Notes: generated from the letters alone by a model not told the origin. DNA of 64,000 bases from Psychromarinibacter halotolerans (GCF_029168315.1 NZ_JARGYD010000006.1:1-64000), one strand, 5' to 3'; counted from the first letter of the stretch, positions 41,976 through 51,105 are shown. Numbers and translations are program-made.

Positions 41976-42758
41976 ATGGACTATCAGGCAATCGAACTGA
42001 CCACGGCGGACGGGCTGGCGGTGATCACGCTGAACCGGCCCGACGTGATGAACGCGCTGAACACGCAGATGCGGGCCGAGCTGCTGCACGCGGTGAAATC
42101 GGCCGAACGCGACGCGCGCGCCATCGTGCTGACCGGCGCCGGCGACCGCGCATTCTGTTCCGGACAGGACCTTGGCGACGGGGCGACGCGGGCGTCGAAC
42201 GTCGATCTGGAACGGGTTCTGCGCGACGAATACGAACCGATGCTGCGCGCGATCTTCGACTGCCCGGTGCCGACCATCGCTGCGGTGAACGGCGCGGCGG
42301 CGGGGGCGGGGGCGAACCTTGCTCTGGCCTGCGACGTGGTGATCGCGGCCGAACGCGCCAGCTTCCTTCAGGCCTTCACCCGGATCGGGCTGTTGCCCGA
42401 CGCGGGCGGCACCTACTGGTTGCCGCGGCAGGTCGGTTTTGCCCGTGCGATGGGCGCCGCCCTGTTCGCCGAGCCGGTGACGGCGAAGCAGGCGGCCGAG
42501 TGGGGCATGATCTGGGAAGCGGTCCCTGACGAGGGGTTCGACGACCACTGGCGCGCCCGCGCGGCGCGGCTGGCGAACGGTCCGACGGTGGCCTATCGCA
42601 ATGTCAAACGGGCGATCCGCGACAGTTTCGACAACGGCCTGACCGCCCAACTTGCGCTCGAGGCGCAGTTGCAGGGCGAATGCGGCAAAACGCGTGACTT
42701 CCAAGAGGGCGTGATGGCCTTCCTCGAAAAGCGCCCGCCGTCCTACGAGGGTCGCTGA
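41976..42758 (+). CDS. PaaG-like enoyl-CoA hydratase/isomerase
   Basis: The 260-aa product is a crotonase with the oxyanion pattern NGAAAGAGANLALACDVV near 110 and the active-site region FTRIGLLPDAGGTYWLPRQVG near 136, which matches PaaG-type 1,2-epoxyphenylacetyl-CoA isomerases best, including the aspartate in LPDAGGT. The start at 41976 follows GGGAGGG; a longer frame is less like the family. It stands alone after ccmH, with no other paa gene in the window, so a general beta-oxidation or aromatic role is not settled. Confidence 0.85.
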   Translation: MDYQAIELTTADGLAVITLNRPDVMNALNTQMRAELLHAVKSAERDARAIVLTGAGDRAFCSGQDLGDGATRASNVDLERVLRDEYEPMLRAIFDCPVPTIAAVNGAAAGAGANLALACDVVIAAERASFLQAFTRIGLLPDAGGTYWLPRQVGFARAMGAALFAEPVTAKQAAEWGMIWEAVPDEGFDDHWRARAARLANGPTVAYRNVKRAIRDSFDNGLTAQLALEAQLQGECGKTRDFQEGVMAFLEKRPPSYEGR

Positions 42759-42769
42759 CATTTGCGACT

Positions 42770-42808
42770 GACCGGACCGCCCGACTGGGCAGCCGGGTGG
42801 GTCCGGTC
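42770..42808 (+). terminator. Terminator of the PaaG-like gene
   Basis: GACCGGACC (42770-42778) and GGTCCGGTC (42800-42808) form a perfect 9-bp stem 12 bases after the stop, with a long loop that contains a second small stem, followed by GGGCCCTTTG. T-richness is weak. Confidence 0.65.
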
Positions 42809-42851
42809 GGGCCCTTTGCGTCGTCTGATGGCTTTGCGTGACCAACCGGCC

Positions 42852-42923
42852 TGTGGATGGATCTGTGGATGAAAGGGGCAGTGTCCCTGACATTGCCCAG
42901 CTGTGGATAACCCTTGTGGATAA
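42852..42923. promoter_or_regulatory. Cluster of four DnaA-box-like 9-mers
   Basis: TGTGGATGG (42852-42860), TGTGGATGA (42864-42872), TGTGGATAA (42902-42910) and TGTGGATAA (42915-42923) lie in the same orientation within 72 bases. The last two are perfect reverse complements of TTATCCACA, the DnaA box. The gap is between two convergent genes, so it is not a promoter. The members are in two pairs, 12 and 13 bases apart. Confidence 0.65.
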
Positions 42924-42949
42924 AGCCGGACCCCGGACGGGTCTTTGCC

Positions 42950-43471
42950 CTAGATCTCGGGCGGCGCGAACAGGCCCATCTGTCCTTGCGAAAACACCAG
43001 CGGCGCGCCATCCCGCCAGCTGGCACGCAGCACGCGCGCAACCACGATACGGTGATCGCCGCCGTCATGGGTCGCTTCCGTCTGGCATTCGAACCGGGCA
43101 AGACAGCCGTTCAGCAACGGGACGCCGCGGTCGCTGGGCGTCCAGTCGCAGCCCTCGAACGCCGTGCCATCGCGTGAGAACCGGGCCGAGATTTCGGCCT
43201 GCTCCGCGCCGATGACGTGGATCGCAAATTCCTTGGCCTCTGCGAAGGCTTCATAGCGGCGCGAGCTTTTTGCGGGCGACCAAAGCACCAGCGGCGGATC
43301 CAGCGAAACGCTGGCGAAACTGTTCGCGGTGATGCCAAGCGGCCCGATTTCGCTGTCGGTCGTCACGACGGTCACCCCGGTCGCGAAACGGCCCAAGGCG
43401 TCGCGAAAGGCTTTCTGGGTGTCCGGTCCGGGAACAACATCTTCCATTTCGGGATTCGTCTCCGTCGTCAT
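42950..43471 (-). CDS. Flavin reductase-like domain protein
   Basis: The 173-aa product belongs to the flavin-reductase-like FMN-binding family, in which a small protein reduces free FMN or FAD with NAD(P)H for a partner monooxygenase. It has FRDALGRFATGVTVVTTDS (about 22-40), GITANSFASVSLDPPLVLW near 48, and SRRYEAFAEAKEFAIHVIG near 70. No partner oxygenase is encoded near, so it may serve an unlinked enzyme. It converges with the PaaG-like gene on the DnaA-box gap. Confidence 0.85.
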   Translation of the reverse strand: MTTETNPEMEDVVPGPDTQKAFRDALGRFATGVTVVTTDSEIGPLGITANSFASVSLDPPLVLWSPAKSSRRYEAFAEAKEFAIHVIGAEQAEISARFSRDGTAFEGCDWTPSDRGVPLLNGCLARFECQTEATHDGGDHRIVVARVLRASWRDGAPLVFSQGQMGLFAPPEI

Positions 43472-44029
43472 TCAGGCGGGACCCTCTTTTGCGGTCGCCC
43501 CGGTGTAAAGCGCAAAGCCGTGGATGGACAGGCCCCCACCCGCACATGGCTATGTGCGCCGGCTGCGCAGGCAGGTTCCTTCTGTCCTGCTGCATTTACA
43601 CATGTAGCTTTCGGGAAAGTGTCGGAAACGTATACCTCTGAACGGAATGTAAATTTTTGCGATCCGCGGAACGCGGCGCCGCGTTTGCGTTTTTCCCGCG
43701 ATATATTGGTATTTGGGAAAAAAACCATGGGTGGCCCCGCGCCTCGCAGGTTTTTCTGTTCGTTTTGTACAAGGATATGTCACCTGTTCGACTGCTTTGA
43801 TCGTGGTTTCCGAGGCGGGTGGCCGGGCGCGAAAACGGCTGGTTAACACGGTTGTACAAATCCGACGTCCCGTTTCGACAGGAAAGTGCTGGCGCATATG
43901 CTTGCACGTAACCTGCATTGATCCTGTCGGCCCGACACGCGGCGCAGCGTCGCTTGGCCGATGAAACGTCTTGAGCGTCAGGGAATGCGGCGCTAGCACG
44001 GACTGCAAAGAGGATCGGGAGGTACGGAC
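43472..44029. other. 558-base intergenic region
   Basis: No convincing gene is seen. It holds a perfect 16-bp palindrome, AACGCGGCGCCGCGTT (43670-43685), followed by T-rich sequence; two exact copies of the palindrome TTGTACAA (43765-43772 and 43852-43859); and the ribosome site GGGAGGT for the downstream TTG start. It is visibly more AT-rich than the surrounding genes in the middle part and probably carries the promoters of the flavin reductase and of the dehydrogenase-xylulokinase pair. Confidence 0.55.
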
Positions 44030-44797
44030 TTGGAAATCAGCAGCAAAACGACCGCGATCGTGACCGGCGCGGCCTCGGGCCTTGGTGCGGCAACTGCCGA
44101 GATGCTGGCGGCGGCCGGTGCCAAGGTCACCATCTTCGATATGAACGAAGAGGCTGGCAGCGCAAAAGCGGCAGAGATCGGTGGCGCGTTCTGCAAGGTG
44201 GACGTCTCCGATCCGCAAAGCGTCGCGGCCGGGATCGAAACGGTGCGTGCCGCCGGTAACGGGTTGCAAGTGCTTGTAAATTGCGCTGGCATCGGGCCGG
44301 CTGCAAAGACCGTTTCGCGTGGCGAAGCGCATGATCCCGCGCTTTTTGCGAAAGCGATCTCGATCAACCTGATCGGCAGCTTCAACTGCGCCAGCCAAGC
44401 CGCCCTGCTGATGTCGCAAAATGACCCCGTGACCGCCGACGGTGAACGCGGCGTGATCGTGAATACGGCCTCTGTCGCGGCTTATGACGGCCAGATCGGG
44501 CAGGTCGCCTATTCTGCGTCCAAGGGCGGGATCGTGGGCATGACGCTGCCGATGGCGCGCGATCTGTCGTCGCACGGCATCCGCGTCGCGACCATCGCTC
44601 CCGGCATCTTTCTGACGCCGCTGCTGGCCGGTCTGCCGCAGGATGTGCAGGATTCTTTGGGCAAACAGGTTCCGTTCCCGTCCCGCCTTGGACAGGTTTC
44701 AGAGTTTGCCGCGCTGGCCAAGCATATCGTCGAAAACGCGATGCTGAACGGCGAAGTCATCCGCCTTGACGGCGCGATCCGCATGGCGCCGCGCTAG
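44030..44797 (+). CDS. SDR-family dehydrogenase, HSD10 / type II 3-hydroxyacyl-CoA dehydrogenase-like
   Basis: The 255-aa product is a classical short-chain dehydrogenase: the NAD motif TGAASGLGAATAE (residues 11-23), the NCAGIGPA block near 83, and the catalytic serine, tyrosine and lysine in NTASVAAYDGQIGQVAYSASKG near 145-165 (shortened motif YSASKG). The run GQVAYSASKGGIVGMTLPMA with VPFPSRLG and GEVIRLDGAIRM is the pattern of the HSD10/type II 3-hydroxyacyl-CoA dehydrogenases. The start is TTG at 44030 after GGGAGGT. It lies 17 bases before xylB, so either fatty-acid/isoleucine chemistry or a sugar-alcohol partner role is possible; the sequence favours the first. Confidence 0.85.
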   Translation: MEISSKTTAIVTGAASGLGAATAEMLAAAGAKVTIFDMNEEAGSAKAAEIGGAFCKVDVSDPQSVAAGIETVRAAGNGLQVLVNCAGIGPAAKTVSRGEAHDPALFAKAISINLIGSFNCASQAALLMSQNDPVTADGERGVIVNTASVAAYDGQIGQVAYSASKGGIVGMTLPMARDLSSHGIRVATIAPGIFLTPLLAGLPQDVQDSLGKQVPFPSRLGQVSEFAALAKHIVENAMLNGEVIRLDGAIRMAPR

Positions 44798-44814
44798 GGC
44801 AGGGAGCGACAGCG

Positions 44815-46254
44815 ATGTTCATCGGACTCGACCTCGGGACCTCGGGGCTGAAAGGCGTCCTGATCGACGAAGATCAGGAAATCCTTGCGGAATCCACAGC
44901 GCCGCTGGCGGTCAGCCGGCCCCGGGACGGATGGTCCGAGCAGGATCCCGCAAGCTGGATAAACGCCGCCGAAACGGTGTTCGACGCGCTGTCCGCCAAG
45001 CACGAACTGGGTGCGGTCGCGGGCATCGGTCTGTCCGGCCAGATGCACGGCGCGACGCTGCTGGATGACGGCGACCAAGTCTTGCGCCCGTGCATCCTGT
45101 GGAACGACACCCGCAGCCACGCCGAAGCCGCCGCGATGGACGCCGACCCGGTTTGGCGAAAGATCACCGGCAACATCGTGTTCCCCGGTTTCACGGCGCC
45201 CAAGCTTGCCTGGCTGAAGCTTAACGAACCCGAAACTCTCGCAAAAATTGCGAAAGTTCTCCTTCCGAAGGACTTTTTGCGGCTCTGGCTGACCGGCGAC
45301 CACGTGGGCGAGATGTCGGACGCCGCCGGAACAAGTTGGCTGGACACCGGCACGCGCGACTGGTCCGACCGCCTGCTGGACGCGTCGGGCCTTGGCCGGG
45401 ATCACATGCCGCGGCTGGTCGAGGGGTCAGAGGTCTCTGGCACCTTGCGCACGGAATTGGCGCAAAGATGGGGCCTGCGCCCGGATACCGTGGTGGCGGG
45501 CGGCGGCGGCGACAACGCGGCCTCGGCGATCGGCGTTGGCGTCGTGCGGGCAGGGCAGGCCTTCGTTTCGCTCGGGACTTCCGGTGTGCTGTTCGCGGCG
45601 AACGATGGCTATCGCCCCGATCCGGCAACGGCCGTTCACACCTTCTGTCACGCGCTGCCGAACACGTGGCACCAGATGGGCGTGATCCTTGCCGCCACCG
45701 ACGCGTTGAATTGGTTCGCCCGCCTTGCCGGACAGGATGCGGCCGCACTGACCAGCGCACTGGCCGACCTGCAAGCCCCGGGAAAAACGACGTTTCTCCC
45801 GTATCTCGGCGGCGAGCGTACGCCGCTGAACGACTCAGCGGTGCGGGGCGCCTTCCTTGGCCTTGAGCACGCGACCGACACGGCCGCTGCGACGCGCGCG
45901 GTGCTGGAAGGCGTGACCTTCGCGATCCGCGATTGCCGCGACGCGCTGGCGGCCACCGGCACGGATATCGCAAGCCTTCTAGCGGTCGGCGGCGGTGCGC
46001 GGTCGACCTATTGGCTGCAGGCGATCGCGACCGCGCTTGGGACGCCTGTCGACCTGCCGGTGGCTGGCGACTTCGGCGGCGCTTTCGGCGCCGCGCGGCT
46101 TGCCATGATGGCCGCGACCGGCGGCGGCGCCGAGCTTGCACCACCCCCGACAATCGAACGGCAGGTGGAGCCGGTCACATCGTTGTCTGACGCCTTCGAC
46201 GAGGGGCACGCGCGATACCGCGCAGCCACCCGGGTGGCTCAGAATTTTGCGTAA
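44815..46254 (+). CDS. xylB: Xylulokinase
   Basis: The 479-aa product is an FGGY-family carbohydrate kinase, expected to phosphorylate D-xylulose. It has GLDLGTSGLKGVLID (residues 3-17), SGQMHGATLLDD near 75, GGGGDNAASAIGVGVV near 230, SLGTSGVLFAAN near 255 and the ATP-site block LLAVGGGARSTYWLQAIA near 389. The MHGA motif fits xylulokinases. The start follows GGGAGCGACAGCG. No xylose isomerase or transporter is next to it. Confidence 0.9.
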   Translation: MFIGLDLGTSGLKGVLIDEDQEILAESTAPLAVSRPRDGWSEQDPASWINAAETVFDALSAKHELGAVAGIGLSGQMHGATLLDDGDQVLRPCILWNDTRSHAEAAAMDADPVWRKITGNIVFPGFTAPKLAWLKLNEPETLAKIAKVLLPKDFLRLWLTGDHVGEMSDAAGTSWLDTGTRDWSDRLLDASGLGRDHMPRLVEGSEVSGTLRTELAQRWGLRPDTVVAGGGGDNAASAIGVGVVRAGQAFVSLGTSGVLFAANDGYRPDPATAVHTFCHALPNTWHQMGVILAATDALNWFARLAGQDAAALTSALADLQAPGKTTFLPYLGGERTPLNDSAVRGAFLGLEHATDTAAATRAVLEGVTFAIRDCRDALAATGTDIASLLAVGGGARSTYWLQAIATALGTPVDLPVAGDFGGAFGAARLAMMAATGGGAELAPPPTIERQVEPVTSLSDAFDEGHARYRAATRVAQNFA

Positions 46255-46496
46255 ATTTTGCGGTCACTCGCGCAGGTGGGTGCAACCCAAGGCGGTGTCT
46301 TCCCGCGCTGGTCTAGGTCTCTTTGCTCGCTGCTGGCAAGTTCGTACGACCCTTCGCGTAAGCGTGGAAAGAGCCACGCGGACAGAGAGCATTTGACGAC
46401 GCTCCAATAACCACTAACCCTTACCCTTAGGGAGGTGAGGCCATTTTGGCTGCGGCGTCCGCATGGGCGGGCCCTGCGGATCAAGGGAGATTGTGC

Positions 46497-48875
46497 ATGG
46501 CTCTGGACGGCACCACGCCCGAGGAACTCCGTGAGGCGGTTCTGTGGCATCTGACCTACACGTTGGGCAAGGACGCGGGTCATTCCAGCCTGTACGACTG
46601 GCGCATGGCGATGTCCTTCGCGTTGCGCGACAGGATCGTTGAACCGTGGTTCGCGTCGACGCGCAAAACCTACGAAACGGCGGCAAAACGCGTTTATTAT
46701 CTGTCGCTTGAGTTCCTGATCGGGCGTCTTCTTGAAGACGCGGCGATCAACTTGGGCTTGCGGGATGTAGCTGAACGCGCGCTCAAAGGGGTTGGTCCCG
46801 CCTTTGACGAATTGGTGGCGGACGAGCCCGACGCGGCGCTTGGCAACGGGGGGCTGGGACGCCTTGCCGCGTGCTTCCTGGATTCGCTTTCCACCATCGG
46901 GGTCCCGGCGCATGGGTATGGAATTCGGTACGAACACGGGCTGTTTCGACAACGGTTTGAGGGTGGGCGCCAAGCCGAGACGGCCGAGGACTGGCTTCGG
47001 CAGAAGCACCCTTGGGAGTTCGAGCGCCCGGAAGTTGCCTATGAAATAGGCTTCAAGGGTCAGGTCCACGGAGACTTCTGGGAACCGGCAGAGTCGGTCA
47101 TCGCGACGGCGCACGACATGCCGATCGTCGGCTGGCAGGGGAAGTGGGCGAACACGCTTAGATTGTGGGCGGCCGAGCCGACGGAGTTGTTTGACCTTGA
47201 TCGCTTTAACGCCGGGGACTACGCCGCCGCGGCTGAGCCCGAGGCGCTGGCCCGGACAATCAGCCGGGTCCTGTACCCGGATGACACGACCTATGCGGGC
47301 AAAGAGCTGCGGCTGAAGCAGGAATACTTCATGACGTCTGCCGCCCTGCAGGATATTTTGCGGCGGTATTTTGCGACCAATTCCAATGCGCGCGATTTGC
47401 CCAAGCATGTCGCCATCCAGCTGAACGACACACACCCCGCCATCGCGTCGCCGGAACTGATCCGGTTGCTGATGGTACGCGGGCTGACTTTCGAAGAGGC
47501 CGCGTCCACCGCGGAGCGGACGCTGAATTACACAAACCACACATTGCTGCCAGAGGCGCTGGAACGCTGGTCGACCTGGCTGATGGGAAATGTGCTGCCC
47601 CAACACATGGATCTGATTGAGCGTTTGGATGATCGCCACCGCAAGGCGCATCCGAACCGGCCGAAATCCGTGGGGCTTGTCTTGAATAACGAAGTTCAGA
47701 TGGGAACGCTGGCCTTCGTGATGGCGAACCGGGTGAACGGGGTGTCCGCGCTGCACACAGAACTGGTGAAGGAAACGGTCTTCGCGGATCTGCACGCGCT
47801 GCATCCCGAGAAAATCGTGAACGAAACGAATGGCATAACGCCGCGGCGCTGGTTGAAGCTTGCGAACCCGCCGCTGTCCGGCCTTATCTCGGAGACAATC
47901 GGAGAGGGCTGGGAAGCTGACCTTGACCGACTGCAGGCGTTAGAGCCCGCGATCGACGACGCGGGCTTTATCGAGCGGTTCTCGGCGGCGAAGCGACATA
48001 ACAAGGTGGCGCTGGCCGACTGGATTCGGGGCACGATGGACATTGCGATCGACCCGGATGCGATCTTCGACGTGCAGATCAAACGGATCCACGAGTACAA
48101 GCGGCAACTGTTGAATATCCTGCAAACGGTCAGTCTGTGGCATCGCATTCGGCAGAACCCGAATGGCGACTGGGTGCCGCAGGTTCGCATCTTTGGCGGC
48201 AAGTCGGCGCCGGGGTACGCGGTGGCGAAAGAGATCATCCATTTCATCAACGACGTCGCCCGCACGATCAATTCCGATCCCGAAGTGCGCGGGCTGCTCA
48301 AGGTCGTTTACCCGCCGAACTACAACGTCTCGATGGCCGAGCGGTTGATTCCCGCGGCCGATGTCAGCGAACAGATTTCGACTGCGGGCAAAGAGGCGTC
48401 CGGAACCGGCAACATGAAATTCGCCCTGAACGGCGCTTTGACCGTCGGCACGCTGGATGGGGCGAATGTCGAGATCCGCGAACAGGTGGGGGCGGACAAC
48501 TTTTTCTTGTTCGGGCTGACGGCGCCCGAAGTGGTGGCGCGGCGTCGGATCCCGGACCACGCGCGGCTGGCCATCGAGGCCAGCCAGAACCTGAAGGACG
48601 TCCTGCAACTTATTGCGGAAGGGGTGTTTTCTCCGGGCGATCCTGAACGCTATCACGGCATCCTCGACCGGATTTGGCACCACGACTATTTCCTCGTGGC
48701 GTCCGACTTCGACGGCTACGACGCGGCGCAGGGCGACATCGCACAGGCGTGGAAGGACCAGGGGCATTGGATGCGGATGGCCGCTCGCAATACGGCGCGC
48801 ATGGGCTATTTCTCGTCTGACCGGACAATCCGTGGTTACATGGCAGACATCTGGGACGTGACGTCCGCGATGTAA
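46497..48875 (+). CDS. glgP: Glycogen phosphorylase
   Basis: GlgP releases glucose-1-phosphate from glycogen by phosphorolysis with pyridoxal phosphate. The 792-aa product has YYLSLEFLIGRLLED near 66, ALGNGGLGRLAACFLDS near 114, and KEASGTGNMKFALNG near 635 with the lysine that carries the cofactor. The start at 46497 follows AAGGGAGATTGTGC; a TTG 51 bases upstream is an alternative. It leads the rightward glycogen cluster after a 242-base gap from xylB. Its codon use seems less GC-rich than its neighbours in places. E. coli GlgP is 815 aa. Confidence 0.97.
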   Translation: MALDGTTPEELREAVLWHLTYTLGKDAGHSSLYDWRMAMSFALRDRIVEPWFASTRKTYETAAKRVYYLSLEFLIGRLLEDAAINLGLRDVAERALKGVGPAFDELVADEPDAALGNGGLGRLAACFLDSLSTIGVPAHGYGIRYEHGLFRQRFEGGRQAETAEDWLRQKHPWEFERPEVAYEIGFKGQVHGDFWEPAESVIATAHDMPIVGWQGKWANTLRLWAAEPTELFDLDRFNAGDYAAAAEPEALARTISRVLYPDDTTYAGKELRLKQEYFMTSAALQDILRRYFATNSNARDLPKHVAIQLNDTHPAIASPELIRLLMVRGLTFEEAASTAERTLNYTNHTLLPEALERWSTWLMGNVLPQHMDLIERLDDRHRKAHPNRPKSVGLVLNNEVQMGTLAFVMANRVNGVSALHTELVKETVFADLHALHPEKIVNETNGITPRRWLKLANPPLSGLISETIGEGWEADLDRLQALEPAIDDAGFIERFSAAKRHNKVALADWIRGTMDIAIDPDAIFDVQIKRIHEYKRQLLNILQTVSLWHRIRQNPNGDWVPQVRIFGGKSAPGYAVAKEIIHFINDVARTINSDPEVRGLLKVVYPPNYNVSMAERLIPAADVSEQISTAGKEASGTGNMKFALNGALTVGTLDGANVEIREQVGADNFFLFGLTAPEVVARRRIPDHARLAIEASQNLKDVLQLIAEGVFSPGDPERYHGILDRIWHHDYFLVASDFDGYDAAQGDIAQAWKDQGHWMRMAARNTARMGYFSSDRTIRGYMADIWDVTSAM

Positions 48876-48900
48876 GTCACGGAGTTCAAAGGAGGAGCGC

Positions 48901-51102
48901 ATGCCCGAAACGGAAGCCAAGGGTCCGAGCCACGGTGATGCGCGCGCGATCGTCGAGGGGCGGCACGGCGATCCTTTCCGCGTTCTTGGCCTGCATGACA
49001 TCGACGGACACAGGACCCTTACCGTTTTCGCCCCGGGGGCAGAGCGGGTGACGGCCCTGTCCGGCAAGGCGACCGAGACCGAGCTGAGCCCGGTGAATGG
49101 CGCGCCGGGTCTTTTTTGCGGTCGGTTCGGGCGCGCAAAATCCTATCTTTTGCGGTGCTCGAACAGCGACGGCAGTTGGGAACAAGACGACCCTTACCGG
49201 TTCGGTCCCGTGTTGGGCGAGATCGACGAATACCTGTTGGGCGAAGGCACAATGCGCCGGATCTGGCAGGCGCTTGGGGCCCATGTCATCGAACACGAGG
49301 GGACGCATGGCGTCCATTTTGCGGTTTGGGCGCCCAATGCTCAGCGCGTGTCCGTCGTCGGTGACTTCAATCTTTGGGACGGGCGGCGCACCCCGATGCG
49401 GCGGCGCGGTGCGACGGGGGTCTGGGAGATTTTCGTACCCGGGCTGGGCGAGGGCACGGCCTATAAGTACGACATTCTTGGGCATGACGGGCACCCGCAG
49501 CCGATGAAGGCGGACCCGGTGGGCTTTGGGTCGGAGCATCCGCCGGCGAATGCCTCGGTCGTGCGGCGGATCGACCGGCCGCACTGGTCTGACGGCGCGT
49601 GGATGGACAATCGACAGGCGCACCAGAACATCGAGGCGCCGATTTCGGTTTACGAAGTGCACCTTGGCAGCTGGCGGCGGTCCGAGGACGGCGGGCGGCG
49701 GCTGAGCTATCTGGAACTGGCCGAGGAACTGGTGGACTACGCCCACTGGATGGGCTTCACCCACTTGGAATTCCTCCCGATTTCAGAATTTCCTTTCGAC
49801 GGGTCATGGGGTTATCAGCCGATCGGGTTGTACGCACCGACCATCCGCCACGGGCTGCCGGACGAGTTTCGCGCGCTGGTGAACGCGGCGCATGCGAAAG
49901 GGTTGGGCGTGATCCTCGACTGGGTGCCGGGGCATTTCCCGACCGACCCGCACGGGCTGGGCCGGTTCGACGGCACGGCGCTGTACGAACATGCCGACCC
50001 GAAAGAGGGGTTCCATCAGGACTGGAACACCCTGATCTACAACTACGGTCGCAAGGAAGTTGCCAACTATCTGATATCGAACGCGCTTTACTGGCTAGAG
50101 GAATACCACGTCGACGGACTGCGGGTCGATGCGGTGGCGTCGATGCTGTACCGTGACTATTCCCGCAAGGAGGGCGAGTGGATCCCGAATATCCACGGCG
50201 GGCGCGAGAACCTTGAGGCCATCGCGCTGTTGCAGAACATGAACGTCACCACCTACGGGCAGGTGCCGGGCATCATGACCGTGGCCGAGGAATCGACCGC
50301 CTTCGACGGCGTGTCGCGGCCTGTCGACAAGGACGGGCTGGGGTTCGGGTTCAAGTGGAACATGGGGTGGATGAACGACACCCTCGATTACATGCACCGC
50401 GAACCGGTGCACCGGAAACATCATCACCACCAGATGACCTTCGGCCTGCACTACGCCTTTACAGAAAATTACGTCCTGCCGATCAGCCACGACGAGGTCG
50501 TGCACGGCAAGGGCAGCATGATTGAGAAGATGCCCGGTAACGATTGGGAAAGGTTCGCAAATTTGCGGGCTTTTTACGCTTTCATGTGGACCCATCCGGG
50601 CAAGAAGCTGCTGTTCATGGGCTGCGAGTTCGCCCAGTGGCGCGAGTGGAACCACGATCAGTCGCTGGACTGGCACCTGTGCGCGGACGACCTGCACCGT
50701 GGCGTCCAGTGGCTGGTGCGCGATCTGAACGGGCTGATGCGCGGCACGCCCGCGCTGCATGTGAACGATACACGGCCCGAGGGATTTCAATGGCTTGACG
50801 GTGGGGATGCCGCGAACTCGGTGTTCTCTTATGTGCGCTGCGGCCGCCCCGGCGACCCGCGCGTGGTCGTCGTGTTGAACATGCTGCCAGTCGAGCGGAC
50901 CGGCTTCCGTCTGGGCCTGCCCGGCGGCGGATATTGGCGCGAGGCGATCAATACCGACGCCGAGGTCTACGGAGGCGCGAACCGGGGCAATTTCGGCGGC
51001 GTCTGGGCCGAGGGCGTGCCGTGGCATGGGCAGGACCAGTCTGCGCTGATCACGCTGCCGCCGCTGGCGGCGATCGTATTCGTTGAGGAAAATGGGAGGT
51101 AA
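48901..51102 (+). CDS. glgB: 1,4-alpha-glucan branching enzyme
   Basis: GlgB makes alpha-1,6 branches in glycogen. The 733-aa product has an N-terminal carbohydrate-binding part, a CBM48-like domain near 130-210 (FAVWAPNAQRVSVVGDFNLW), and a GH13 core with HPGLP, the nucleophile in GLRVDAVASMLYRDY near 405 and the acid in TVAEESTAF near 460. ISHDEVVHGKGSM near 530 is also diagnostic. It follows glgP by 25 bases after AAAGGAGGAGC, and glgC by 3 bases. Confidence 0.97.
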   Translation: MPETEAKGPSHGDARAIVEGRHGDPFRVLGLHDIDGHRTLTVFAPGAERVTALSGKATETELSPVNGAPGLFCGRFGRAKSYLLRCSNSDGSWEQDDPYRFGPVLGEIDEYLLGEGTMRRIWQALGAHVIEHEGTHGVHFAVWAPNAQRVSVVGDFNLWDGRRTPMRRRGATGVWEIFVPGLGEGTAYKYDILGHDGHPQPMKADPVGFGSEHPPANASVVRRIDRPHWSDGAWMDNRQAHQNIEAPISVYEVHLGSWRRSEDGGRRLSYLELAEELVDYAHWMGFTHLEFLPISEFPFDGSWGYQPIGLYAPTIRHGLPDEFRALVNAAHAKGLGVILDWVPGHFPTDPHGLGRFDGTALYEHADPKEGFHQDWNTLIYNYGRKEVANYLISNALYWLEEYHVDGLRVDAVASMLYRDYSRKEGEWIPNIHGGRENLEAIALLQNMNVTTYGQVPGIMTVAEESTAFDGVSRPVDKDGLGFGFKWNMGWMNDTLDYMHREPVHRKHHHHQMTFGLHYAFTENYVLPISHDEVVHGKGSMIEKMPGNDWERFANLRAFYAFMWTHPGKKLLFMGCEFAQWREWNHDQSLDWHLCADDLHRGVQWLVRDLNGLMRGTPALHVNDTRPEGFQWLDGGDAANSVFSYVRCGRPGDPRVVVVLNMLPVERTGFRLGLPGGGYWREAINTDAEVYGGANRGNFGGVWAEGVPWHGQDQSALITLPPLAAIVFVEENGR

Positions 51103-51105
51103 GTC

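Larger units (their letters stand above)
43268..49325. repeat. Dispersed cluster of the heptamer TTTTGCG
   Basis: By eye TTTTGCG or its complement occurs about 18 times between 43268 and 49325, for example at 43268, 43487, 43655, 44344, 45275, 46245, 46256, 47356, 47369, 49114, 49148 and 49317 on the plus strand and at 44161, 44415, 45240, 46662 and 49134 on the minus strand. The longer form TTTTGCGGT occurs at 43487, 46256, 49114, 49148 and 49317. Only about nine more copies were seen in the other 58 kb. It crosses gene and gap boundaries. Confidence 0.65.

Noticed and set aside
39352..41991. A 879-codon open frame on the minus strand opposite ccmF and ccmH
   Set aside because: It is an antisense shadow caused by GC-rich third positions. 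The translation is rich in arginine, histidine and glutamine, has no family features, and the plus strand holds complete ccmF and ccmH.
42852..42923. Chromosomal replication origin
   Set aside because: The DnaA-like boxes are present, but there is no nearby AT-rich unwinding element, dnaA, hemE or parAB gene. I report only the box cluster.
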